From Chara braunii (Eukaryota > Streptophyta > Charophyceae > Charales > Characeae), in contig BFEA01000414.1 of NCBI GenBank assembly GCA_003427395.1, positions 1,254,827 to 1,281,274 of the forward strand: a DNA stretch of 26,448 nucleotides. The letters are read 5' to 3'. The notes under the pieces are model-generated. The model saw nothing but the letters and a program-made list of their open reading frames with translations. It did not search any database and had not been told where the DNA came from. This document shows, in pieces, positions 10,905 to 19,200 of the stretch (the first letter of the stretch is position 1; each line of letters starts with the position of its first letter). The translations under genes and the position numbers were made by a program.

Positions 10905-11644
10905 TTGACTGGGTCAACCAAAGGCTGGGAGAGTCTCCATAAGATTCGAGGGTCCAGTTCTCTATTTATTTTTGATTGTCTGAAAGACCGAACAAGTTCC
11001 TATAAGATTGAATGGTCGGGTTGCTTTGACTTGCAAGGGCTGCCTGTGTTTGACTTTCAAGGACCAAGCATTTTTCCATAAAATTTGATGGTTTGGTTGC
11101 CTTGTTTCTTTGGGTTTTCTTATGTTTTATTAGTTTCTGAAAGAGAGTTAGACATGTTCCATAAGATTGGATGATCTTGACTCTCTCTTTTATTCTGAGG
11201 GGGAATTAAGGCAAAAGACTGAACATGTTCCCATAAAATTGGGTGGTCTGGTCTGGAACCACTCACATGCTAGAACCAAAAGGATAAACTTGTTTATATT
11301 CTTATATTATTTTACTTATGAACAGGCTAGTCAAACATTTTTCCATAAGATTGAATGATCTTACTGTAGCTTATTATTAATTGAAAAGAGTATGAATTAA
11401 GAATAAATTTGAGGTAAGAAGGGACAGACTGAACCTTAATCTAAGATGATCGGTTCAGTCATATGTTACCTTGAAAGACTAAGAGCAGATAGTTATATAT
11501 AACTTGGATACTTAAATATTTCAGGGCGACTAGGTTGGACAACCTAGTCATATGCCCAATGAAGAGAAAAGTGGTAGTGCCCTGTGTTTGTGTATATCCA
11601 ATGGCTGAGCTAGACAGGTTTGCATAAGATTGGATGGTCTAGCT
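10905..11644 (-). repeat. Hairpin array, right arm (about 7 copies plus 2 variants)
   Basis: The loop core appears as the reverse complement, TTCCATAAGATTGGATGG and close variants, near 10938, 11000, 11076, 11157, 11230, 11341 and 11622. Stems differ and pair: ACCAA/TTGGT (11063/11093), AGAGAGT/ACTCTCT (11142/11180, perfect) and AGCTAGAC/GTCTAGCT (11608/11637, perfect). Two variant hairpins have another loop: GACTGAACC/GGTTCAGTC (11427/11452, perfect) and GACTAGGTT/AACCTAGTC (11528/11541, perfect, 4-base loop). Confidence 0.85.
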
Positions 11645-11654
11645 TTACGCATTA

Positions 11655-11930
11655 TGAAACCTGGGTATAAGGGATAAATCATTGAAAGACTATGAACTAT
11701 TGTTTGAGAAGGTGGACTTTGGGGCTGATGAGAGTACTCACCTTTGTGGTGTGGCTTTGCATGTGGCTGAGTGAGATCACTACTTAGTCTGAGTTTCAGT
11801 AGTGACCTCACTCAGCCTCATGCAAAGCCAAACCATAAAGGTAAGTACTTTCACTAGCCCCAAAGTCCATCTTCTCAAATAATAGTTTGTAATTTTTCAA
11901 TGATTTATCCCTTATACCCAGTTTACAAGG
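11655..11930. repeat. Snap-back palindrome, ~130-bp arms
   Basis: GGGTATAAGGGATAAATCATT (11664) is mirrored by AATGATTTATCCCTTATACCC (11898), and the whole stretch between folds back on itself around a short spacer near 11793 (GTCTGAGTTTCA). Arms keep a few mismatches. The left arm (2560-2730) has a single copy only, so the fold-back is specific to the right arm. Confidence 0.85.
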
Positions 11931-11984
11931 AAACGATGTTCAATTCTTGCATTTTCAAGGATCATTTGTTATACTTGGCTTTGC

Positions 11985-12545
11985 ATAAATCTTGGTAAGT
12001 CACTTTCTCTACGGGAAGCGTTCCCGAAATTTATGCAAATCAAAGGAATTAGTCAAATTCTGACTTTTCAAATTTCAATTTGTCTAAATTTTATATATGG
12101 CTTAATAAAAATCTAGAAAATCTCTTTTTCTAAATGGAGTGCTGCCCAATTTTTTGCTAATTAAGGGAGTTAGATAAAATTTGACCTTGAGAAATCAAAG
12201 TTATTTTAAATTTTGAGCTTAGCTTTGTATAAATTTTGAAAAGTTACTTTCTCTGCGGGAAGTGCTACCGAAATTTTTACAAATCTAAGGAGTGAGTTAA
12301 ATTTTGTCTTGATAGAACTCAAAGCCTTATGTCTGAGTTCATATCTGAGTCAGTATAAATCTGGGAAGTATGTTTTTTTAAAGGAGATGCTGCCCGAATT
12401 TTTACTTAGAGTTAGACAAAATTTGACTTTCTAGAGTTAAAGATTATTTCAATTTTCGAATTTTTCGTATTAAAGCTAGTATAAATTCTGAAAAGACACT
12501 TTTCCTACGGGAAGAGCTGCCGAAATTTTCTTAGTTTAGAAAAGA
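11985..12545 (+). repeat. ~122-bp tandem repeat, right arm (5 copies)
   Basis: Anchors at about 12008, 12131, 12255, 12376 and 12506 share CTACGGGAAGYGYTNCCGAAATTT with a spacing of 121-130 bp. At 12011-12025 the core is a perfect CGGGAA/TTCCCG hairpin with a 3-base loop; other copies keep only part of it. It is the opposite orientation of the 3-copy array in the left arm. Confidence 0.85.
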
Positions 12546-13150
12546 TAGAGTATATGTTGACAGGTGGTGGTTTTGACAATCCACTCTGTATGGGGGAGAT
12601 TCTGCCAGGGTCTACCTTTCTTTGGGCGTTGACTTAGAGGCAGATTTTGATTTAGTTATTATGAGGTTTCTTGAGAGAGAGCGTGATATGAAGATTTACT
12701 CTTCATGCACTTACGAGTTTAACTTGGGCATTGACCTATCTTGTGCTACAGGTCCTTCGTTGGTTGATTCGACTCATGATTTGGGTTAGATTCAGCTTGA
12801 TCCCACGAGGGTCGTATTCTATTATCACTGATAACAGGTCGGTTGCGGATTCTTCGGTTTACGACTCAACTCCAGTCCACTCTTGTCACTCAACCTAAAG
12901 GCTTTAACTCTGTGGTTTGAATTGTTTCGTTGTGTTTTTACCCGGACTTTATTGAATGGTCATTTAACAAAGGTACTGAGTACTTTATTGTTGGAAGGGT
13001 GCACTGAGGTTGAGGTTTGTGTGGCTAAAGTAAAGGATATGAGTGCAGAGAATGGTTGAAGTTAACCCCGTGTAGTACGTGGACTTTTGTTGAATCTTTT
13101 ATTTGATTGCAGGTATGTTTGTGGTTCGGACTTTTGATTTGACTGCATAC
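12546..13150 (+). repeat. Right-arm sequence with palindrome and minirepeats
   Basis: Matches the reverse complement of about 1500-2140. It contains the palindrome CTATTATCACTGATAACAG (12819-12837) and CTCAACCTAAAGGCTTTAA (12890), whose partner is at about 1751-1769. No gene. Confidence 0.75.
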
Positions 13151-13151
13151 G

Positions 13152-13154
<3 letters not shown>

Positions 13155-13237
<83 letters not shown>

Positions 13238-13257
13238 NNNNNNNNNNNNNNNNNNNN
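13155..13257. repeat. (AT)n microsatellite running into a 20-N assembly gap
   Basis: About 83 bp of AT, followed by 20 N (13238-13257). The gap size is a placeholder. Reading frames translated through it are meaningless. Confidence 0.95.
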
Positions 13258-13361
13258 ACAAACAGAACTGCCCGGTAAACCGTAGGCAGAGAGAGAGAAG
13301 AGGACAACAAACGAGGGGCTGTGGCAAACTGTTTCGTCGGAGTTTCACCGACTCATCAGGA

Positions 13362-13363
<2 letters not shown>

Positions 13364-13422
<59 letters not shown>
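13364..13422. repeat. (AT)n microsatellite, second tract
   Basis: Mostly AT with one TGTATA interruption near 13403. The ~106 bp between the gap and this tract have no counterpart in the left arm. The tract abuts the TIR element that begins at 13422. Confidence 0.95.
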
Positions 13423-14180
13423 GGGTCACCAGCCCGTACGTAAGGTATGTCCCCAGGCAGACCTCCGTACGTACGGGCGTTTGGGGTCCCGTACGGGGTC
13501 CGAACCTGACGGCGTTCGGCCCCCGCCAAAAATTATTTCGGAGCCTAGGGTAATTATTTTTTTCTGAATTGTTTTTTGTGCGTTCTCTATGACGTGAGGT
13601 ACATGCATGTAAAGTTTCAAGTCATTTGGCTAAACCAAATAAGAATTAAAAATCACCAAATATGGCAGTGTCAAAACGTGCTCGCCCACGTATTTTTTCA
13701 CTTTTCACTTTTTGTTTTCACTTTAGTTCGGGGTCTAATCAATTTTATTATTTTTTGAAACTTGTTTAGTGGGTTTTGTATTATGTGAAGTACACATCTG
13801 TAAATTTCCAGGGCATTTAGGTAGGCCAAAAAAAAATAAAAAATCGCCAAAGATGGCGGTGTCGAAAACATGCTGGCGCACTCACTAAATTTAATTCTCT
13901 TATTATTTTTATTTATTTTTATTATTAGTATTTGTTTTTCATATTTTATTTTTATTTCAAATTTGGTAAGGAATTCGGATGTGATGCTCAGACAAATCTT
14001 GTTTAATTTATTTTTCTCCGTAACATATCTTTTTTTTAGATGTTTTTGATGACTATTTTTTTTTTAATTTGTTTTTTGGGTCCGCGTTCGGCCCAAACGG
14101 CCGAACGCATCCCCAAGGAGTCCCATACGTTCGGGCGTTCGGGTTCGGGCGTTCGGCCAGTCCCGAACGCCGGTTACCCT
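13422..14180. mobile_element. Non-autonomous TIR DNA transposon, ~760 bp
   Basis: The ends are AGGGTCACCAGC (13422) and GCCGGTTACCCT (ending 14180), whose reverse complement is AGGGTAACCGGC. Both ends are followed inward by GC-rich repeats of CGTACGG / CGTTCGG-type motifs (13436-13527; 14083-14170), while the interior is AT-rich. The homologous arm sequence resumes just outside, at about 14200, so it is an insertion into the right arm. Inside is a 191-bp tandem duplication: GTGCGTTCTCTATGACGTG (13578) against GTGGGTTTTGTATTATGTG (13769). No transposase frame. The target duplication is not clear because the left flank is an AT tract. Superfamily not assigned. Confidence 0.7.
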
Positions 14181-14194
14181 GTACATACATACGC

Positions 14195-14845
14195 TTCGAA
14201 TGATCGTGTGGTCTGTGGTGACTGTGCACGAGGGTTAAACAGACTATGCGTTGAGAGAAAAATTAGATCCTCTTTTATCCTTTGTTTTTTTAAAGAGTTT
14301 TTATAGTTGGACGTTGTAGTCTGTGACAGTCGTCAAAGTCGAACCCCTTGAGTTCTCTCTAGGCCCTAGATGATGAAGCTGGTCTCCAAGGGAATAAGAG
14401 ACAATTGTCACCACAGGTATGAACCTGTGTACCACCCACTCTCCGCAGGGTGTAGAAAAGGGTGTGATTCTCAACCGCACTTGACGGTTGTCGAGCATCG
14501 AAAGATTAACCCCTCAAGGCGCGTGTCAGCCGACACTTAAGTGTTGAACGCGACCCTCAAGATTATCGAGGACCGCGTAATTAGGGGTACTACATAGTAC
14601 GCTATCATTTAGACCGCTTGCGTAAGTACGGATTGCTAGTCGATATGAGAAGGTCTTACGTCCGCGTGGTTTTGTACTAAGTCTCTCGCGCGACACCTAT
14701 CCGATTTCAGCGTAGGAAGGTTATGGGATGGCTACTAAAAGGACTAGGATTGTTTGTGTTGTTTGTTGTGTATGTCTGTGTTTTTATTTTTTATGTTTTA
14801 AGTGTGGTGTGACGCGTGGTGAGTTGCATACATCCTAGTTGATAG
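14195..14845 (+). repeat. Outer end of right arm
   Basis: Matches the reverse complement of about 745-1400: GAGGGTTAAACAGA..., TGAGAGAAAAA, AGTCGATATGAGA, CATCCTAGTTGA. It contains the palindrome ACACTTAAGTGT at 14533-14544. Homology to the left arm stops at about 14840. Confidence 0.75.
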
Positions 14846-14849
14846 TTGG

Positions 14850-15168
14850 TCTACTCATCACGATACACATGGAGCTTTCGCAAGCTGCTCCGACCGAGTG
14901 CGTCATCCATACCTCTCACGAGCCCCTACGATAGGATAGGGCTAACGCGAGGTACAACTTACCTCCACCTGGGGGAGTTGTCACCTCCCTTCGGTGGGCG
15001 TATCTTCGCCGAGCTACCAGTCCACCTTACGAAAGCTAATCAGTTGCAATCGCAGAGGTGGACCAGTCGATGACGTTTCTCGTTCGCTGTAGCATAGGGA
15101 GTACGCGCGGTCTCACGCCTCTATCCGAGCCGCACGCGAACCGATGCCTTGGAGGGGCTGAAGTCCCA
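14850..15168 (+). repeat. Arm-flanking block, right copy
   Basis: Direct repeat of the block at 385-715 (roughly 80% similar by eye). It keeps the GTCCAC/GTGGAC hairpin around CAGTTGCAATCGCAGAGG and ends in GGCTGAAGTCCCAA. See the left copy for the orientation problem. Confidence 0.75.
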
Positions 15169-15176
15169 AACGCGAA

Positions 15177-15578
15177 GTGACTGAGTCTGGTAATCCATTC
15201 ATAATTCTGAGATATGAGACTTGTGGAAGAGACAACATAATATTTCACATTTCAGTGCTCAAATTCCTGAATACTGGTAGTCTGGACATGAGGATTTACA
15301 TTCCAGCAAGTCTAAGGAAGGAAACTGGATATTTAGAATGTCAAAGGGGAGTTTACATCAGCCTTATAAGAACAAAAGAGTGGCTTGAAAAGTTACAAAG
15401 AAAGGTGACTTGGGAAAAAGGAGTGAGGCAATTTGAGAGACTTCCTAGCCTTTTAACTATTGATGGCTTTGATGATAAGAGAGACTGGATGCCTCTGCTG
15501 GAAGTCATTGCCCTGGTAGGCAAAGCGAGAGCGAGACTCCATTGTGATGATAAAGTCCTTACTCCTGAATACCTTTGA
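15177..15578 (+). pseudogene. Unrecognised open frame, no ATG near its start
   Basis: An open stretch of about 133 codons whose first codon is GTG; the first in-frame ATG is about 37 codons in. The sequence is mixed hydrophobic/charged, with a segment rich in Lys, Arg, Glu and Trp (around TKEWLEKLQRKVTWEKG) that looks like real helical protein, but I recognise no domain. It starts at the outer edge of the flanking block. Probably a fragment of a decayed element gene or an exon. Confidence 0.35.
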
Positions 15579-15777
15579 GCACATGTTCGAGATCTCGGAC
15601 TATACATATCATGAGGTCTATTTTTCATGATGCTGTTCATGATGATTAATAATGCCTGGTTCGGTTGAATAACCAACGTTTGGGGTTGTATTGGAATAAA
15701 AGGTAGTCAAGACTGAAGGCATCCTATGGATCTTAGACAAAAGTCTCTCTACTTTGGATGAGCTTGAGTTCCTACAA

Positions 15778-16133
15778 CCCTTTTAGATCGGATGAGAGAC
15801 TCTGCCCTGAAGGTTGTTACTGATAAGATTGAGATCAACTATTTGTTGAAGATAATGAAGGTGGGAACAATCGAGAGAGTATCCTATCACTCCTCTAGAG
15901 AACGAGTCTCTCTTGCCAGAATAATCAACAGCGGTTCGTAAGCAATGCAGTTTGATTATGAGATCATAGATCTAACGAGGTACTTTATGATCCGGGACAC
16001 TGTGACAGAGTATAATAGAAGACTGCGTGGGGATGATGAGAGGGAACTCATTGAAGATTATATTGGGAGACTAAGAAGAATCGCTCTACCCTTGATCTCT
16101 ACCCAGACTACAACCCCCACACCTCCACTTTAG
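15778..16133 (+). pseudogene. Unrecognised coding-like frame with one in-frame TAA
   Basis: One frame reads through about 118 codons with a single TAA at 15939-15941 between two protein-like halves. The second half starts at ATG 15945 (MQFDYEIIDLTRYF) and is rich in Arg, Asp and Glu up to a TAG at 16131. Upstream of 15778 the frame has TGA stops. No family recognised. It could be two exons or a decayed gene. Confidence 0.3.
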
Positions 16134-16390
16134 GAGGGTTTGTGCTTGCGAGCGGGGAACGAACCAGTTGGCAGGCCCGACGGTCTTGGGACCCAATGCC
16201 TCGGAGTTACCGAGGAGGACAGAAGGCGTTGACGTCATCACCGGAGGTTGCTAGTGGGTCAGCCAGCGATGGGTTGATTGGGCTTGACTGATGGGGCAGG
16301 TGAAGGTGTCGGCGAGATGGTGGCATCTCGTGGTCAGCGTGAAGAAGGCGTCCTTGCGCAGGGATTACCACACATGGGATTCTGGAGGCG

Positions 16391-16792
16391 ATGGCTTCAC
16401 CAGAGGATCTCCAACGCCGGGCAGATGGCTGGCTGTCCGAAATGGAAGATACACAACGACGCATGTGGCAGATTGCCAGAGTCCTGTCCTCCGTTGCCCA
16501 GGCCTGGCCGATGGTGGATTGGGGGGGATCTGCCCTGGCTGCATGGCTGGAGGATAAGTTTCAACAACTTGAAACTATCCTTTGGCAGATCAAGGAGGAT
16601 CCGGCACTCGAGGCTTTCGTTGATTGGCAGAGGGCTGACGCTCTGATCATCAATTGCAACATGATTTATGAGCAGGGGGTATATTACTACGCTGCGCTGA
16701 AAGAGAGGCTGGCGACTGAAGCGTGGCGGAAGGCTGATGTCTCCAATCTTGTCGCCACTTATTCAGGGGAGTCTGCGTTACCAACAACGTAA
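16391..16792 (+). CDS. Unrecognised 133-aa helical protein, possible element-encoded gag-like piece
   Basis: ATG to TAA, 133 codons, with amphipathic, Trp-, Leu- and Glu-rich composition suggesting long alpha helices (LEDKFQQLETILWQIKED) and no low-complexity sequence until the last codons. It looks more like real coding than any other frame between 15.2 and 18 kb. I see no catalytic motif, zinc knuckle or transmembrane segment. The frame is open about 16 codons upstream of the ATG, to a TGA at 16340. Its end overlaps, in another frame, the Asn-rich open frame that follows. A retroelement structural protein is possible but unproven. Confidence 0.4.
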   Translation: MASPEDLQRRADGWLSEMEDTQRRMWQIARVLSSVAQAWPMVDWGGSALAAWLEDKFQQLETILWQIKEDPALEAFVDWQRADALIINCNMIYEQGVYYYAALKERLATEAWRKADVSNLVATYSGESALPTT

Positions 16793-17123
16793 ACATCATC
16801 AACAACAACAACAACATCGAACACAATAACGGCGGCTGCTTCGGTGCCCATCGTGGCGATGTCACATGGTACAACAGCAACAATAACCCCAACTGCATCA
16901 ACAGTGCCTACGACGACGACATCTTATACCATATCAATGCAGCACACAACACCAACAACGATCTCAACAACTTCGATGGCACTTACAACGCTGACATTTA
17001 CAGCATCACTGTCAACAGCAATGACTAATGTGACAAACAAATCAACTACATGGAAGGTTTTGCCGATAATGACTGTGACGTCTAAGAGGTCAGCAACTCC
17101 TACCACATCACTGGTGACCATGG
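16738..17123 (+). pseudogene. Asn-rich coding-like frame with two in-frame TAA codons and a GTAAGT
   Basis: The frame is open from 16738, overlaps the previous ORF by about 55 bases in the -1 frame, and reads as Asn/Asp/Tyr-rich protein (GDVTWYNSNNNPNCINSAYD). TAA occurs at 17026-17028 and 17083-17085, yet the protein-like sequence continues past both. CATGGTAAGT at 17119-17128 is a good 5' splice-site match. Another frame through the same DNA is Thr/Ser-rich and fully open to 17386; both are shaped by AAC-type trinucleotide repeats, so either may be an accident of composition. Confidence 0.3.
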
Positions 17124-17610
17124 TAAGTACGACTCTGTGTCCTCTGATCCCCCCTGGGTGTGGGATTTTTTCGCGTTCCTTCGGAATTGTGTTGGGGCCG
17201 AAGGGCGGACGAGGGTTACTGGCTGGGCCTTCCGCACAGAATAGGATGGCACTGATTGGGTGTAGCAGCGACGGGAGGTACGACGGGCGAGGAGAGGATG
17301 GGTTGTCCCCATGGGAGAGCGGGGGGGATGGGAAAGCTTATGCGGCGGTTTGGGCTGCCGCGAGGAGGATATGGGATGTCTATTGAACCCTTCCTCGCCA
17401 CCCCCCTTTCTGCTGTGGATGTTGTAAGTGTTGGTGCGCTCACTAGATTTGAGGCCCTTGTCTAATTACTACCCTCTCGGCGGGATTGTTGTTGTGTTCA
17501 GATTGCTGAATGGGAGACACAGGTCGTTGTTTTTTTTGTGAATTACTGTCGCATCGGCGAGATTACAGATGTTGTGCCTAGGTTTAACTGGGATTATCGA
17601 TTAAGTCAGG

Positions 17611-17872
17611 CCCTGCTATGACTTCCCCCCCCCTCTCATGATGTTGAATGGTCCAGGTAGCGGTAAATGAGTGGAGTAGGGCAGGGCGATGATGCTAGGG
17701 TTTCGTTGAGCAGCTAATCCTCAGACCCTGCTATGACTTCCCCTTCCCCCCTCACCATGTTGAATGATTCATGCAGCGGTAAACGAGTGGCGTAGGGCAG
17801 GGTGATGATGCTAGGGTTTCGTTGAGCAGTTAGGGCAGGGTGATGATGCTAGGGTTTCGTTGAGCAGTTAAT
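17611..17872. repeat. 115-bp tandem repeat with a 39-bp partial third copy
   Basis: CCCTGCTATGACTTCC starts units at 17611 and 17726 (115 bp apart). The unit ends in AGGGCAGGGTGATGATGCTA and GGGTTTCGTTGAGCAG, and this 39-bp tail is repeated once more (17793 and 17832). Units are about 90% alike. From 17124 to 17610 I see no supported gene. Confidence 0.9.
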
Positions 17873-17975
17873 CCCCTCGTGTGAGGGCAATCAATGCTGC
17901 TCATCTGTAAAAAGTGAGACTCTGCGCATATACTACAAATACATGTTTGTTCAAACAAATGATTACAAATGTTCA

Positions 17976-18125
17976 GGGACGCTGGACCCGCTTTCCAGCA
18001 GGTGTTGCTCCCCACCAATAGATGGAGCCTCGCCGACAGTGCTAGTGGTGTCTGCTTTTACCAGCACCCCTAGCATTAGTTCGGATTGTTTTTGTACAAA
18101 CAAAAAAGAAAAAAGAAAAAAAAAA
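17976..18125 (+). mobile_element. Short retroposon, copy 2
   Basis: The full conserved head is at 17976-18028 (GGGACGCTGGACCCGCTTTC ... GATGGAGC). It is followed by a hairpin TGCTAG (18040-18045) / CTAGCA (18070-18075), whose loop side carries TCTGCTTTTACC, then an A/G-rich tail ending near 18125. Confidence 0.8.
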
Positions 18126-18640
18126 GGAGGGTCTGTGCGTACATGGCAACAGAGAAATGTGAAAACAGTAAATAGTAATAAATTGGTAACCACAGTGGAG
18201 AGGTGTCCTCGATCAAACCCCCATTATGCGGGTCCGAGCTCCTGTGCCATGAGGGGTCGGAGGCAAAAAGAGCCAGGGAGTAAATGAATGGTGAAGAGGT
18301 GTGGGAGCTGTCTAAAGAGTGGAATTTAGTCCTTGATGGAGGAATAGACAGGGCTGAGTGCAACTGCAGCAGACATCAGCAGCCAAAAAAGGATGAGATC
18401 ATCTCTTCAAATTGTCCGACCTCTTGCTCAGTTACTACCCTGGTATCTAAAACAGTCATCAGTAGGGGGAGGGAGGAACTAGTGTGTAGCAGCAGGGATC
18501 TGGCGCCGGTTTCAGCGCGAAGAGGTTCCCCCTCCCTCCAATTGCCTACTCAGTCAATCCCCTGGATCCCAGGGTAACCAATGCTGGCAGGAACCTTACA
18601 CAATCCTGTTTTGATACTTCCCAAATTCAGTTTGTATGAT
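18126..18640. other. No recognised gene
   Basis: A 97-codon plus-strand frame (18284-18577) is open but shows no recognisable motif. I see no repeat or RNA gene. Confidence 0.4.
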
Positions 18641-18687
18641 GGGATGCTGGACCCGCTTTCCAGCAGGTGCCGCTCCCCACCAATAGA
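18641..18687 (+). mobile_element. Short retroposon, copy 3, cut off by adapter
   Basis: The head starts GGGATGCTGG and is intact through CCCCACCAATAG at 18686, where the usual GATGGAGC is lost because adapter sequence begins at 18689. Truncation in the middle of a conserved element supports an artificial breakpoint here. Confidence 0.85.
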
Positions 18688-18688
18688 C

Positions 18689-18726
18689 CTGTCTCTTATA
18701 CACATCTAGATGTGTATAAGAGACAG
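18689..18726. other. Tn5/Nextera mate-pair junction adapter (assembly artefact)
   Basis: The 19-bp Tn5 mosaic end CTGTCTCTTATACACATCT (18689-18707) is followed at once by its exact reverse complement (18708-18726). This 38-bp arrangement is the circularisation junction of Nextera mate-pair libraries. Translations through it give the well-known artefact peptides (YTHLDVYKRQ on the minus strand, MCIRDR on the plus strand), so the open frames covering it must not be annotated. Confidence 0.98.
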
Positions 18727-19064
18727 ACGTAGAGGAGATCTGCTTGCTCAAACACTCCCACATTATGAGCGTCAGCCATCCCAACTCGTACGGCTGCAAC
18801 ACATGCGGTCAAACAGTTTCTGTGGCTCTCTTTTTTTCAACTTTTTTTGGGCTAGGGACACTCTCTTCAGAACCAAGGGTGTACTCTCACTTGGCTCTAT
18901 CTTAAATGTATGTGCCCGCATTTACGGCTGGACCTGGATGTATATGACCACAATTACGTCCATAAATAAGCGAAAAAAGTCCTGCTGTGAGTACGCCCCA
19001 ATTGTATCCCATTGCCATCCATGGAGTTGGCCTGGATGTTGGATATAAGAACCCAACAAGTTAT

Positions 19065-19200
19065 ACATGATGTATCAATGAGACGCTGGACCCGGTTTCC
19101 AGCAGGTGCCGCTCCCCACCAATAGATGGAGCAAGCCCTCAATCCTGACGGTTCTCTTACCACCGCCGCGATAGAGGGAAAAAAAAAAAAAAAAAAAAAA
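19065..19200 (+). mobile_element. Short retroposon, copy 4, complete with 18-bp target duplication
   Basis: AAGAACCCAACAAGTTAT occurs exactly at 19047-19064 and again at 19201-19218, flanking the copy. The body is ATGATGTATCAATGAGACGC, then the rest of the conserved head, then CCCTC...GAGGG enclosing GGTTCTCTTACC, then 22 or more A. A-tail plus long target duplication is the signature of LINE-type target-primed insertion. No pol III A or B box is visible in the ~114-bp body. Confidence 0.92.

Larger units (their letters stand above)
700..14850. repeat. Giant diverged inverted repeat (foldback-like), centre near 7.3 kb
   Basis: Blocks of the left half reappear in reverse complement and mirrored order in the right half. 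Paired anchors: 1740 with 12910, 2160-2450 with 12000-12530, 2744-3567 with 10905-11644, 3850 with 10660, 5400-5600 with 8830-9020, 6552 with 7985/8115. Mean midpoints fall at about 7250-7335, shifting to 7.8 kb only outside the right-arm insertion at 13.15-14.2 kb. The arms are about 6.5 kb each and strongly diverged, with different repeat copy numbers per arm. I see no protein with transposase, recombinase or RT motifs between the arms. Alternatives are two head-to-head copies of one unknown element, or an old inverted duplication. The mirrored order is directly visible; the element class is inference. Confidence 0.8.

Noticed and set aside
13025-13429. Open frames through the AT repeats and N gap
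   Set aside because: Tyr-Ile dipeptide repeats from (AT)n and undefined bases; not genes.
385-15168. LTR retrotransposon with 385-715 and 14850-15168 as LTRs
   Set aside because: The blocks are direct repeats, but the interior is an inverted repeat with no gag, pol or primer-binding site, and the blocks lack TG...CA ends.
15778-17128. Alternative genetic code (TAA/TAG read as Gln)
   Set aside because: Several frames continue across TAA, but the LINE and other frames are also broken by TGA and by frame shifts, so ordinary decay explains the stops; Gln is normally written CAA/CAG.
18596-19048. Open frames containing YTHLDVYKRQ and MCIRDR
   Set aside because: These are translations of the Nextera adapter.
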